Counted from the stretch's first letter, positions 8,022 through 17,480 are shown. The stretch is DNA of 64,000 nt from Leptolyngbya sp. O-77 (GCF_001548395.1 NZ_AP017367.1:2021001-2085000); one strand, 5' to 3'. The notes: generated by a model from the sequence alone, not told the origin. A program made the numbers and translations.

Positions 8022-11000
8022 ATGGGGGTTCACGGGCTGGGGGGCTTTGGCAAATCGACGCTGGCAGCGCGGGTGTATGAAGACAGCAGCCAGTTTGTCG
8101 GGAAGTTTTGGGCAGACCTGAGCCAGACGCTGGGCTTTCCCGATGTGGCCCGACGGGCCTTGTTTGCGTGGGGAATGCCCGCCGAGCGGGTCGCCGCCCT
8201 CGAAGAACCGCAGCTCGTACCGGCGCTGGTGCAACAGCTTCAGGCTGGTTCCTATCTGCTGGTGTTGGACAATTTGGAAAGCGTGCTGACGGAGCGCGAC
8301 GAGTGGCAGAGCATCACCTATCAACAGTTTTTTGAACGGCTATTGGGGACGGCGACAGCCAGCAAGGTGCTGCTGACCAGTCGCCATCGCCTGCCCGGAC
8401 TGCCCGCCCGCTGGCTGCCGCTGACGGAAGGGTTGACCCCAGTGGAAGGTGCGGCGTTGCTCCGGCAAAAGGGAGTTTTGGGCAGTGATGTAGAACTGCA
8501 ATCGGTTTCGGGGCGCGTGGGCGGCTATCCGCTGTCGCTAGTGCTAATTGCGGGGTGGCTGCTGACCGAAGAAGCCGCCGATCCGCAGGTGCGCTATTTG
8601 CCGGGCGATCTTTGGGCGCTGGAGGGGCGCTATCAGGGGGCGCGCCAGCTCAGCGTGGAGGAGGTGTTTGGCTGGAGCGCGGGACGGCTAGAGGAGCGCC
8701 TGCGGCAGATGCTCTGGCAGCTCAGCATTTTGCGGCAGTCCTTTAATGCGACGACAGCGGCGGCCGTGGCCGCCGACCACCGCCCAACCGAAGCCGACCT
8801 GCGCCAGCTCGACCGCCGATCGCTGCTGCAACTGCTGCCCGGCCAAGACCGCCACGGCCAGCGTCTTTTTCGCTGGCAGCCGCAGGTGCGCGAACTGGCC
8901 CAGCGCCGGGCCGGCGACCAGACCGCCGCCCATCAGCGCGCCATTGCTCACTTTGCCGAGCAGGTGCAGCCCTTGCAGCAATCGGCACAGGCTCAGCGGC
9001 AGGCAGAAACTGACCTCCTGCAAGACTATTTGGAGGTGTTTCATCATCTCTGTGAGCTGGGGGAATATGGCAGGGCACTGGGCTGGCTGACGAGCGAAAC
9101 ACAGCCAGGCGAGCGGTATAGCCAGTGCGACTTTTGGATGCAGCTATCGGGCTATAACGACCTGCTTGAGGCGCTGTATCGCCGCCTGGTGGACGAGTGG
9201 CAGCCCCAGGACGAAGAACGCTGGGGCTATGGCTATGCTCAGGAAAAGCTGGCCGATGTGCTGCAATTTCTCGACCAACGGGAAGCGGCGATCGCCTTGT
9301 ATGACGAAGCGATCGCCACCTATCAGCAAGTGGGCGATCGAGTGGGCTATGCCAATGCGCTAAAAGCCAAAGCCGATGTGCTGCAATTTCTCGACCAACG
9401 GGAAGCGGCGATCGCCTTGTATGACGAAGCGATCGCCACCTATCAGCAAGTGGGCGATCGAGTGGGCTATGCCAATGCGCTGAGAGCCAAAGCCGATGTG
9501 CTGCAATTTCTCGACCAACGGGAAGCGGCGATCGCCTTGTATGACGAAGCGATCGCCACCTATCAGCAAGTGGGCGATCGAGTGGGCTATGCCAATGCGC
9601 TAAAAGCCAAAGCCGATGTGCTGCAATTTCTCGACCAACGGGAAGCGGCGATCGCCTTGTATGACGAAGCGATCGCCACCTATCAGCAAGTGGGCGATCG
9701 ATTGGGCTATGCCAATGCGCTAAAAGCCAAAGCCGATGTGCTGCAATTTCTCAAACAATGTGATGCGGCGATCGCCTTGTATGACGAAGCGATCGCCACC
9801 TATCAGCAAGTGGGCGATCGATTGGGCTATGCCAATGCGCTAAAAGCCAAAGCCGATGTGCTGCAATTTCTCAAACAATGTGATGCGGCGATCGCCTTGT
9901 ATGACGAAGCGATCGCCACCTATCAGCAAGTGGGCGCTCGAGTGGGCTATGCCAATGCGCTAAAAGCCAAAGCCGATGTGCTGCAATTTCTCAAACAATG
10001 TGATGCGGCGATCGCCTTGTATGACGAAGCGATCGCCACCTATCAGCAAGTGGGCGATCGATTGGGCTATGCCAATGCGCTAAAAGCCAAAGCCGATGTG
10101 CTGCAATTTCTCAACCAATGTGATGCGGCGATCGCCTTGTATGACGAAGCGATCGCCACCTATCAGCAAGTGGGCGCTCGAGTGGGCTATGCCAATGCGC
10201 TACAAGCCAAAGCCGATGTGCTGCAATTTCTCGACCAACGGGAAGCGGCGATCGCCTTGTATGACGAAGCGATCGCCACCTATCAGCAAGTGGGCGATCG
10301 AGTGGGCTATGCCAATGCGCTAAAAGCCAAAGCCGATGTGCTGCAATTTCTCAACCAATGTGATGCGGCGATCGCCTTGTATGACGAAGCGATCGCCACC
10401 TATCAGCAAGTGGGCGCTCGAGTGGGCTATGCCAATGCGCTAAAAGCCAAAGCCGATGTGCTGCAATTTCTCAAACAATGTGATGCGGCGATCGCCTTGT
10501 ATGACGAAGCGATCGCCACCTATCAGCAAGTGGGCGCTCGATTGGGCTATGCCAATGCGCTAAAAGCCAAAGCCGATGTGCTGCAATTTCTCAACCAATG
10601 TGATGCGGCGATCGCCTTGTATGACGAAGCGATCGCCACCTATCAGCAAGTGGGCGCTCGATTGGGCTATGCCAATGCGCTACAAGCCAAAGCCGATGTG
10701 CTGCAATTTCTCGACCAACGGGAAGCGGCGATCGCCTTGTATGACGAAGCGATCGCCACCTATCAGCAAGTGGGCGATCGATTGGGCTATGCCAATGCGC
10801 TGTGCGGCCGCGCCAGCCTGCTGGAAGATACCTCAGCAGCGCTGGAGGCATTTTTGCAGGCGCAGCAAATCTATCTCGCAATTAATCATCCTTACAGCCA
10901 GGCTCGTAATTTGATTTTGTACATCTCGCCAGCTCAGGCGGCGCTGGGGCAAGTGGATGCGGCGCTAGGGTCGCTCCAACAGGCCGCAGAGATTGGCCAG

Positions 11001-11063
11001 GCGATTGGCGTAGACATCCTTGTGCAATATGCACAGCAGAGAATGGCGGAGTTGCAGGGTTGA
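8022..11063 (+). CDS. STAND NTPase: NB-ARC domain plus 13-unit TPR array
   Basis: NLR-like protein, ~1010 aa as written. P-loop GLGGFGKSTLA lies at its very start, Walker B YLLVLDNLES at ~80, the GxP-type motif GGYPLSL at ~168, a winged-helix region at ~215-290 and TPRs from ~400. Conserved coding sequence begins upstream of the Met at 8022: the same frame from ~7902 reads PPPTGYAGSDLLPTLTYWQG but has no ATG, GTG or TTG before the TGA at 7869. A start at the ATGA overlap (7868) needs a one-base shift near the six-C run at 7904-7909. STAND proteins of this kind bind a ligand through the repeats and oligomerise; many act in antiphage defence or programmed death. The ligand is unknown. Confidence 0.8.
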   Translation: MGVHGLGGFGKSTLAARVYEDSSQFVGKFWADLSQTLGFPDVARRALFAWGMPAERVAALEEPQLVPALVQQLQAGSYLLVLDNLESVLTERDEWQSITYQQFFERLLGTATASKVLLTSRHRLPGLPARWLPLTEGLTPVEGAALLRQKGVLGSDVELQSVSGRVGGYPLSLVLIAGWLLTEEAADPQVRYLPGDLWALEGRYQGARQLSVEEVFGWSAGRLEERLRQMLWQLSILRQSFNATTAAAVAADHRPTEADLRQLDRRSLLQLLPGQDRHGQRLFRWQPQVRELAQRRAGDQTAAHQRAIAHFAEQVQPLQQSAQAQRQAETDLLQDYLEVFHHLCELGEYGRALGWLTSETQPGERYSQCDFWMQLSGYNDLLEALYRRLVDEWQPQDEERWGYGYAQEKLADVLQFLDQREAAIALYDEAIATYQQVGDRVGYANALKAKADVLQFLDQREAAIALYDEAIATYQQVGDRVGYANALRAKADVLQFLDQREAAIALYDEAIATYQQVGDRVGYANALKAKADVLQFLDQREAAIALYDEAIATYQQVGDRLGYANALKAKADVLQFLKQCDAAIALYDEAIATYQQVGDRLGYANALKAKADVLQFLKQCDAAIALYDEAIATYQQVGARVGYANALKAKADVLQFLKQCDAAIALYDEAIATYQQVGDRLGYANALKAKADVLQFLNQCDAAIALYDEAIATYQQVGARVGYANALQAKADVLQFLDQREAAIALYDEAIATYQQVGDRVGYANALKAKADVLQFLNQCDAAIALYDEAIATYQQVGARVGYANALKAKADVLQFLKQCDAAIALYDEAIATYQQVGARLGYANALKAKADVLQFLNQCDAAIALYDEAIATYQQVGARLGYANALQAKADVLQFLDQREAAIALYDEAIATYQQVGDRLGYANALCGRASLLEDTSAALEAFLQAQQIYLAINHPYSQARNLILYISPAQAALGQVDAALGSLQQAAEIGQAIGVDILVQYAQQRMAELQG
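9241..10800 (+). repeat. Thirteen tandem 120-bp TPR units
   Basis: Thirteen exact-length 120-base units, each encoding a 40-aa TPR. Nearly all changes fall at three places: LDQRE / LKQCD / LNQCD, GDR / GAR with V or L, and the leading K, R or Q of xAKADV. The combinations are shuffled from unit to unit. Each unit carries two GCGATCGCC motifs. Near identity at DNA level points to recent expansion and gene conversion. Confidence 0.97.
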
Positions 11064-11128
11064 GATTTTGGATTTTGGATTTTGGAATCGGCGCGAGCGG
11101 TTCTAGCAAACCGGGGCTGCCGCTCGTC

Positions 11129-12592
11129 TCACTGATTCCGAAACTGCCATGCGGCCTCTAGCACCTGCACCCAGCGCTTTTGCACCTGCTTGGGCGTGCA
11201 GCGGAGGGCCTGGGCGATGGCCGTGTCGGGTTGCCGCTGCATTTTTAGCCGCAAGAGCTGGCGCTGGTCAGCGGTTAGCTGCGCCTGAAACGCCTCCCAC
11301 TGGTGCTGGGGCATTCCCAGGTTTTGATCCAAATCGGCACCAAGCCACTGGTGGACGAGTTGCCAGCGGTGAGAGCGCGAGAATTTTTCGACGTGATACT
11401 TAAATCGCTGCTGCAAATAGTCGCGCTGGCGGGGCGACAGGCCGAGGATTTCGTCGATTTCGGGGGCGGTGAGGTCCTGCATTTTTAGGATGAGATAGTC
11501 GATGCAGTCCTGCTGCTTTTGGGATTCTAGGTATTGCACCAGTTCTGCCACGACGCGATCGCGCAGGACGGAATCTGACGGGTCTAGCGCTTCGGACACC
11601 ATCTGTTCTCTCACCTGCTGCACCACGGGCGATCGGCTGTGGATGTCGGCATCGTCGCCCCGCGCCGATTCTACCGCCAGATCCAGATCGACGGACGTTT
11701 CGGCGGGCTGGCGACGGGCAAACCCCTGCGCCCGCAGCACAATGAGCTGCTGGTTTCGGCGGCCGGGCAGGTTGATGCGGCGCTTGGCATATTGCTCCAT
11801 AAAGGCCATGTATTCCGCCAGTTCTAGCCGGGTCTGGGGGCGATAGTCTTCGGGCAAAAAGTTCTCTTTGCGAAACGCCTTCAGCACTTCGATGTAGAAG
11901 ATTTGCATGAAGTCTTCGATCATCTCGTAGCGGGCCTGAAAGCCAAGCTGGGCGCGGCTGCGCGTGATGTGGCGATAGACAATGGCGCTGAGGTGGCTGT
12001 GTAGCTCCACCCGACCGCGCCGCGACCCCAGCCGATAGTAGGTGAGGCACTTTTGCAGGCGGTGTTGGGCCAGCGTCCACTGCCAGGTTTCGACCTGTCC
12101 TGAAGACTGGATGCGATCGCTCTTGGTGCAAATCCGCTCGACTTCGGCCACAATCCGCCGCATCACCGTGTCGGCGCTGGTTGGCCGCTTAGCCAGTGCG
12201 GATTCCAACTCGTTTACCAAGCGCTCCACAAGCTGGAGGTTCTGAATTTCGGGCGGCTGGGCGGGTGGGAGGGCTGCATCGTTTGTGTCGGTCGATAGGG
12301 AGGGGGAGTTGGAGGGGGCGATCGCCAGCGATTCTGTATCCACCTCCGCCATCAGATCAACAGAATCTAGCAGCGGAGCAGAACTCGACCCGGCTGCCAA
12401 CAAAGCATCCACAGAATCCGTAGAATCCGTCGCTTCTGAGCGATCCGACGAAAAGGCCGCAGATGGCGACGCAGTGTGCGTATCGTGGGGACGAGGTTGA
12501 TTAAAGTCGGCAGAGACGACCGGAGTATGAAAACCAGAAGCCGTAGACGCAGGCGTGGCACAAGTGGGGAATTTGGCGGGTTCGAGATTCAT
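11129..12592 (-). CDS. HetZ-related DNA-binding regulator
   Basis: 487 aa from the ATG at 12592 (MNLEPAKFPTC); a start 29 codons earlier is less likely. The first ~120 residues are low complexity (Ser/Thr/Pro/Ala). The conserved body includes RGRVELHSHLSAIVYRHI, YRPQTRLELAEYMAFMEQY, LSPRQRDYLQQRFKYH and a C-terminal helix-turn-helix-like segment (TAIAQALRCTPKQVQKRW). The body matches what I recall of cyanobacterial HetZ and HetZ-related proteins, which resemble sigma factors at the end. In non-heterocystous strains the role is unknown. A fragment of its 3' end is repeated at bases 1-118. Confidence 0.65.
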   Translation of the reverse strand: MNLEPAKFPTCATPASTASGFHTPVVSADFNQPRPHDTHTASPSAAFSSDRSEATDSTDSVDALLAAGSSSAPLLDSVDLMAEVDTESLAIAPSNSPSLSTDTNDAALPPAQPPEIQNLQLVERLVNELESALAKRPTSADTVMRRIVAEVERICTKSDRIQSSGQVETWQWTLAQHRLQKCLTYYRLGSRRGRVELHSHLSAIVYRHITRSRAQLGFQARYEMIEDFMQIFYIEVLKAFRKENFLPEDYRPQTRLELAEYMAFMEQYAKRRINLPGRRNQQLIVLRAQGFARRQPAETSVDLDLAVESARGDDADIHSRSPVVQQVREQMVSEALDPSDSVLRDRVVAELVQYLESQKQQDCIDYLILKMQDLTAPEIDEILGLSPRQRDYLQQRFKYHVEKFSRSHRWQLVHQWLGADLDQNLGMPQHQWEAFQAQLTADQRQLLRLKMQRQPDTAIAQALRCTPKQVQKRWVQVLEAAWQFRNQ

Positions 12593-13092
12593 GACGATGT
12601 GGGTGATGCACGGGTTGGTAGAGCAACTGCCGCAGGGCGCGGAGCAAACTGCAAGGCGGTGTCGCCCGCTGGATGCCACCGAACTCAGCAGTCATAATCA
12701 GGTCTACACGCTCCCCCGGAGGGAGTACGGCTTCGTCCGGATGGGGCTATGTCACTTTTTATGCTGGTCTTGCGGGGTAAGACGCGGAGCGGGGTTCACC
12801 CGTATTCACCAAACCGCTGAATTTTGCAGGAACTCCAGACGAATCGGGCAGACGACGGGTGGGTAGCTGTCCCTGAGGGAATCGAACCAAAGGGGGTGCC
12901 AGTTGACCAGGTGGCTAAATTTTGGTTTAGTCCTGATCGGGCGAATGAATCGGGCAAATGAATCGGGCGTGTGACCGGGGTCGGGGTCTTCGCAAAAAGC
13001 GGGCTTTCCGAAAACGCCTGCGCTGCAAGGGGGGCGGCGCGACTCTCAGATCTCCGGCAAGCGGCCCAAGCGGGCGTGGCTCTGGCGGGGGG
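12593..13092. other. Intergenic region between divergent and convergent neighbours
   Basis: 500 bases without a convincing gene. It contains a C/G-rich inverted stretch (CTCCCCCGGAGGGAG near 12711) and short direct repeats GAATGAATCGGGC near 12943-12968. No tRNA fold could be built from the GGAATCGAACC at 12878. Confidence 0.5.
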
Positions 13093-13755
13093 CTAGTCCG
13101 GTTCTGGTTCTCCCACCAGCCCGATAACCGCCTCTACTCCTAGACCCTTTCGCAAGAGAATAGGTTCCTCTCCCGTCAGATCTAGCATGGTAGACACCTG
13201 ATATCCCACGCGAGAATCGTCGTCGATGATGAGATCCACCAACTTATCAAAGCGGTCGAACAGTTCAGGTTTAGAAATGTGACTGGGGGGAGCGGGCGAC
13301 TGAGAATCAAACGCTGTGGTTGCAGAGGTGGAGATAATCGGGTTGCCCAGCGTCGTCAGCACCGCCTGACAGACCGTATGATCCGGAACTCGGATGCCCG
13401 TTGTTTTGCGTTTGGGGTCCATGACGAGCCGGGGCACGAGCTTGGTGGCGGGCAGCAAAAAGGTGTAGGGGCCGGGAATCAGCCGTTTGATCAGTCGATA
13501 GGCGGCATCGCTGACATAGGCGTAGCTGGCGATGTTCGACAGGGATGAGCAAAGAAAGGTTAAGGGTTTGTCGCTTGAAAGCTGCTTAATTTTGCGGACG
13601 CGCTCGATGGCCGATTTGGCGTTGAGGTCGCAGCCAATTGCGTAGACTGTATCGGTGGGATAGAGCAGCACAGCCCCGTCCTGAAGCGCATCACAGACCT
13701 GATCGACCTTGCGCTTCTGGGGAGTTTCAGGATGGATGCTGTAGACGATTGCCAT
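13093..13755 (-). CDS. YciO/YrdC/Sua5-family threonylcarbamoyl-AMP synthase-like protein
   Basis: 220 aa, starting at the ATG at 13755 (MAIVYSIHPETPQKRK). Sua5/YciO hallmarks: GAVLLYPTDTVYAIGCDL near residue 28, the K-x-K-x-x-x-x-K-P region KIKQLSSDKPLTFLC, PGPYTFLL and the late NPIISTSATT. The family makes threonylcarbamoyl-AMP for the t6A37 modification of ANN-reading tRNAs. YciO-branch members are related but their role is less certain. No C-terminal Sua5 domain is present, which fits the short YrdC/YciO form. Confidence 0.88.
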   Translation of the reverse strand: MAIVYSIHPETPQKRKVDQVCDALQDGAVLLYPTDTVYAIGCDLNAKSAIERVRKIKQLSSDKPLTFLCSSLSNIASYAYVSDAAYRLIKRLIPGPYTFLLPATKLVPRLVMDPKRKTTGIRVPDHTVCQAVLTTLGNPIISTSATTAFDSQSPAPPSHISKPELFDRFDKLVDLIIDDDSRVGYQVSTMLDLTGEEPILLRKGLGVEAVIGLVGEPEPD

Positions 13756-14520
13756 GCAGGTGTTCTGTAAAGGGGTGCGGCGTTCTGATGGAGCTTGCCC
13801 CAATTACGTCCGTGGAACTACGGGCGCGGCTGCTTTATCCGCCAGCCAGGGCATCAAACTATCGTACTCTTGCGGACGGTGAATCGTGGGATGGGGGTTT
13901 TTAATTCAGTACGAGATGAATTTCTCCTGATTTTTGGGCAAGGGGCGATCGCCCGCCAAAGTTTGGAGTATCCTGGTAAATCCCGCGCTCTGTTTTGAGA
14001 GACACGGCATCACTGGGAGCGTTTGGCTTGTGTAGCTCCACTGAGGTTTTACGCAAAACCCACTGGGGAACCTACCGACTCCAAATTTCATCTGAGTCAC
14101 TCAACCTGCAAGCATCAAGCTGCTGGAATCGAAAGGCTAACCTAATCGCACTTGATTCAAAAAGTTCGATGAAGAAAATCTAAAGCCTTGGTAGTTGGTC
14201 GTAATTCCATCGGTGGGTGCTGATAACAGTAGTAAACTGGCAGGCTGGTGTTTCCAGCCGCAGTCTGATGGTTTTGGCAATGGCTGTTTGCTGCAAGCGC
14301 CACTTCTGGCATGGGATATTTCCAATCAGGCAGTGCGCTTGAAACGATCCTGATTTCAGAACTGGCTTCAGGACGAACCGACGAAAAGACGCAGGAAAGA
14401 TTGCTGGAATCTGCATTGATTCAGTGTTCTGCCCAACTTACCATTCTCGTTAATTCAGCAAATCAGCAAACTCTTCAAATCCACAAAATCCACAAACAAC
14501 CCCAAGGAGGTGAACCTGCT
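13756..14520. other. Intergenic region, no gene seen
   Basis: About 760 bases before the DUF2949 gene. A + strand frame is open from 14311 into that gene, but its first 70 codons show no conserved features and the strong ribosome site lies just before 14521. The rest holds no recognised element. Confidence 0.4.
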
Positions 14521-14712
14521 ATGACCCCGCTGACCTATGCAAGACTCATCAAGTTCTTGCGCGAAGAACTATCGGTGCCGGATGCGTCGATTGCGATCGC
14601 CCAGAAACACCTGGAGCATGACCCGGGCCCGCTGCCAATGATCCTGTGGCAATACGGCCTGGTGACGCTGGAACAGCTCGACCGCATTTATGACTGGCTC
14701 GAAACCGCCTGA
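14521..14712 (+). CDS. DUF2949 family protein
   Basis: 63 aa. The sequence MTPLTYARLIKFLREEL, then PGPLPMILWQYGLVTLEQLD, then a final WLE matches the cyanobacterial DUF2949 family over its whole length. An AAGGAGGTG ribosome site (14503-14511) lies about ten bases before the ATG at 14521 and fixes the start against a longer frame from 14311. Function unknown; the family is small, soluble and helical. Confidence 0.88.
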   Translation: MTPLTYARLIKFLREELSVPDASIAIAQKHLEHDPGPLPMILWQYGLVTLEQLDRIYDWLETA

Positions 14713-14738
14713 CTGCTGCCTGCGGCACTTGAAGCGGA

Positions 14739-14777
14739 CACTGGAAGCGACCACTGGAAGCGACCACTGGAAGCGAC
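14739..14777. repeat. 13-bp tandem repeat, three copies
   Basis: Three exact copies of CACTGGAAGCGAC, preceded by a diverged copy (CACTTGAAGCGGA). It sits between the stops of two convergent genes. Confidence 0.9.
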
Positions 14778-14782
14778 CAACG

Positions 14783-14944
14783 TTAGGGCTGCTGCAAGAT
14801 TTGCCGACATTCCTCCAAGGTCGTTGGGCGGTTGATGGTACTGCCAATCCACGATCCAAAAAACAGCATTAGCAGGATGATTAGCACGATTGGGCTGGGA
14901 TCGCCCCATCCATCAGGATTGCCAGGTGGCTCAATTTTGCTCAT
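14783..14944 (-). CDS. Small single-span membrane protein (53 aa)
   Basis: ATG at 14944 to TAA at 14783-14785. The first ~17 residues are polar (MSKIEPPGNPDGWGDPS), then a hydrophobic helix (PIVLIILLMLFFGSWIG) is followed by a polar tail with one Cys. The membrane segment and lack of rare codons support coding; conservation cannot be checked here. It may share a transcript with the permease upstream (136-base gap, same strand). No function is proposed. Confidence 0.6.
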   Translation of the reverse strand: MSKIEPPGNPDGWGDPSPIVLIILLMLFFGSWIGSTINRPTTLEECRQILQQP

Positions 14945-15080
14945 GGCGATCGCCTCACAGAACTTTTCACACTGAACTTTTCACACTGAACCGTTAACGC
15001 GGCATATTGACGCGGCATGAGGCGCACCGGAGTGCGTGAATCCCTCATTCCTCCACTAGGATATCTTTTCCAACGCTCCG

Positions 15081-16037
15081 TCACCCGTGTACTCGTGGAT
15101 CTAGCCAGCCGTATAGCAAATCGGCGACCAGGTTTAGCAGCACCACGAGGACGGAGAAAATAAAGGCGATCGCCATCACCACGGGCGTATCGCTGCGGCT
15201 GATGGACTCGATCAGCAGCGCCCCTATCCCCGGCACACGGAAGACCTGTTCCACCACCAGCGACCCGGTAAATAGGCTGGGCAAATCCAGCGCCACCAGC
15301 GTCACCACGGGAATCAGCGCATTTCGCAAAGCATGAGCCAGCACGATGCGCCGTTTTGACAAACCTTTGGCGTGGGCCGTGCGGATGTAGTGTTGTGGCA
15401 GTTCGTCGAGCATGGCGGCCCGCACAAACCGCATCAGCACCGCCGTTTGAAACAACACCAGGGTAGCGACTGGCATCAGCGATTGCTTGAGTTGCAGCAG
15501 GAAGCTGTTCCAATCCCGCACGACCAGGGTGCTGTCGTAGATGAAGGGCAGCCACCGCCGCTGCACGCTAAACACGATAATCATCAGCAGACTGGTGACG
15601 AAGGTAGGCAGCGAAAAGCCCATTAGCACCGCCGAAGTGAAGACCTGATCGGCGACGGAATCGCGCCGCAGGGCAGAAAAGACCCCCAGCGGCAGGGCGA
15701 TCGCCACGGAAATCAGGTACGACAATCCCGCGATCCACAGGGTCGTCGGCAGCCGCTGCAAAATCAACCCGCTGACGGGGCTACGACTGGTGAAGGAATA
15801 GCCCAGGTCGCCGCGCAGCAGTGCCCCCAGCCATTTCACGTAGCGGACGGGCAGGGGTTGGTCGAGGCCGAGCGATCGCCGGATGTTTTCCCGCACCTCT
15901 GCGGTGATGGCTGGATTGCTGGCAAATTCCGACATCGGATCGCCCGGAGCCACCGCCAAAATCGTGAAAATGACCAGGCTAATCGCCAGCAGCGTCAGCC
16001 CTAGCCCCAGCAGCCGCATCGCCGAATAGCGAATCAT
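15081..16037 (-). CDS. ABC transporter permease, DppB/OppB type
   Basis: 318 aa with six predicted membrane helices. N-terminal MRLLGLGLTLLAISLVIFTI, then PGDPM and a periplasmic loop with RRSLGLDQPLPVRYVKWL, typical of peptide/nickel permeases. The EAA-like coupling loop is RTAHAKGLSKRRIVLAHALR. It is the inner-membrane channel of a peptide- or nickel-type importer; no solute-binding protein or ATPase gene is next to it. The ATG follows the exonuclease stop by three bases, so the two are co-transcribed. Confidence 0.9.
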   Translation of the reverse strand: MIRYSAMRLLGLGLTLLAISLVIFTILAVAPGDPMSEFASNPAITAEVRENIRRSLGLDQPLPVRYVKWLGALLRGDLGYSFTSRSPVSGLILQRLPTTLWIAGLSYLISVAIALPLGVFSALRRDSVADQVFTSAVLMGFSLPTFVTSLLMIIVFSVQRRWLPFIYDSTLVVRDWNSFLLQLKQSLMPVATLVLFQTAVLMRFVRAAMLDELPQHYIRTAHAKGLSKRRIVLAHALRNALIPVVTLVALDLPSLFTGSLVVEQVFRVPGIGALLIESISRSDTPVVMAIAFIFSVLVVLLNLVADLLYGWLDPRVHG

Positions 16038-16040
16038 TGC

Positions 16041-16859
16041 CTAGTCTCCCAGCAGCGAAAGCTGAGCCGGGTTAGCCGCCTCTAGCACTGCCGCCCGCGC
16101 CAGTTCTCCCACCGCCCGCTCTACGTCGCCCCGACGATAAAGCAGCGTGCTGCTGCGGCCCCGCGCCACCACTTTCCCTTCAATTCCCAGGGACATTAGC
16201 AGTTTGGCGGCTTTCTTTTGCCGCTGCCCCAGCAGTTGCGCCGCATATTTCAAGGGCATCACCTGACGCGCAAACCGGGCCAGCAGCACCCTATCCTCTT
16301 CGTTGCAGAGTTCTGTCAGCAATCGTTCGGCTAGCAGCCAGCAGGCTAGGGTATCCGCCGCTGCCCGGTGCGACGTGTCGATGGGAAATTGAAAATGCTG
16401 CACCAGCTTGGGCAGACTGCGCGAGGGCAAATCCGGCAACATCAGCCGCGATAGCTCTACAGTGCAAAGCTGCATCCACTCAGGGCGCATAAACTCTACG
16501 CCCAGCCGTCGATATTCCGCCTGCAAAAAGCCGTAGTCAAATTCCAGATTGTGGGCCGTCAGCACGCCCGTTTGCAGCAGCGGCAAAAAGTCGGGCAGCG
16601 CTTCGGCCGCTGTAGGAGCCGTTGCCACCATTTCTGGCGTAATACCCGTAATCCGCACAATCTTGGCAGGAATCAGCGCTTCCGGATTCAGCAGCGTAGA
16701 CTGCTGACGCTGCACTCCCTCCTCCAAACTGGCGTGCAGCACCGATAGTTCTGTCATGCGATGCTTAAACGCCAGTCCGCCCGTCGTCTCCACATCCACC
16801 ACCGTCAGCGGCTGTTGGCTCAGTTGGCGATAGTGCTGTAGCAGTTGGGGAGAGAGCAT
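16041..16859 (-). CDS. DEDD-type 3'-5' exonuclease (DnaQ/RNase T fold)
   Basis: 272 aa, starting at the ATG at 16859. Exo I motif VVDVETTGG (Asp/Glu), Exo II TAHNLEFDYGFL, and Exo III HRAAADTLACW with His before Asp (DEDDh). The ~100-residue tail (QRQKKAAKLLMSLGIEGKVV) looks like a winged-helix or nucleic-acid-binding extension. It probably trims DNA or RNA ends and is not clearly a replicative proofreading subunit. It is the upstream partner of the permease gene, with no obvious functional link. Confidence 0.85.
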   Translation of the reverse strand: MLSPQLLQHYRQLSQQPLTVVDVETTGGLAFKHRMTELSVLHASLEEGVQRQQSTLLNPEALIPAKIVRITGITPEMVATAPTAAEALPDFLPLLQTGVLTAHNLEFDYGFLQAEYRRLGVEFMRPEWMQLCTVELSRLMLPDLPSRSLPKLVQHFQFPIDTSHRAAADTLACWLLAERLLTELCNEEDRVLLARFARQVMPLKYAAQLLGQRQKKAAKLLMSLGIEGKVVARGRSSTLLYRRGDVERAVGELARAAVLEAANPAQLSLLGD

Positions 16860-16914
16860 GGGTGGGGGTAGGAAAGGAGAGCAGAGACCACGTTGATTAA
16901 GATATGCAATTTTG

Positions 16915-17480
16915 GAGAGTGTCGATGGCAATGTTGTTGAGTGCCCAGTCAAGCAGATTGTGGACTGATTCTTCATTGGGGAAACACCCCTTGGTCTTGA
17001 GCCACTCACGCAATGAACGATTGAGCGACTCAATCGCATTGGTGGTGTAAATCACGTTGCGAATGTCTGGTGCATCGTCAGCGCAGTAAAGAAGACGAGG
17101 ATGTTGTCTCGGTGGCGAAACCAGATTTGGGAAATCGTCGGGTAATGATTGTCCCACTTGTCAGCGAAGTTTTCCAGTGCCGTCTCAGCTTTCTCTATCA
17201 TTGCAGCTTGATAAATCGGTTTGAGGTCGGCTATCACTTCGGCTTGACTCCTCCAGGGTATATAGCGCAGAGCGTTGCGAATCAGATGCACGATACACAA
17301 CTGCACCCGTGTTTTGGGAATGACCGCAGCAATTGCCTCTGGCAACCCTTTGAGTCCTATAGCTTCGCCCCGCCTTTGGCGAACGACACAGGCAATGAAA
17401 ATGTCTTCCACGGTGCTTAAACCCTGGGCGTACATTGCCATGATCTGGTCATCCAGACCGCTCAAGCGCTGCTCCCAGAC
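16915..17480 (-). pseudogene. Decayed IS256-family element (third copy)
   Basis: Fragments match the transposases at 25.7-26.9 kb and 61.4-62.6 kb: NVIYTTNAIESLNRSLREW, KTRVQLCIVHLIRNALRY and AMYAQGLST. GLST is joined directly to VEDIFIACV, so a central ~80-codon block including the first catalytic Asp is lost. A second frameshift and a truncated left end (GAGAGTGTC followed by GATGGC) confirm decay. It interrupts the space between the exonuclease and the oxidoreductase. Confidence 0.85.

Noticed and set aside
9241..10800. CRISPR-like array of regular repeats
   Set aside because: The 120-bp units are continuous coding sequence for TPRs with no unique spacers.
9144..10881. Reading frames on both strands across the TPR array
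   Set aside because: They repeat with the same 120-bp period and are shadows of the TPR gene.
12861..12930. Possible tRNA on the minus strand (GGTTCGATTCCC-like T loop)
   Set aside because: The T stem pairs in only two of five positions and no acceptor or anticodon stem can be built.
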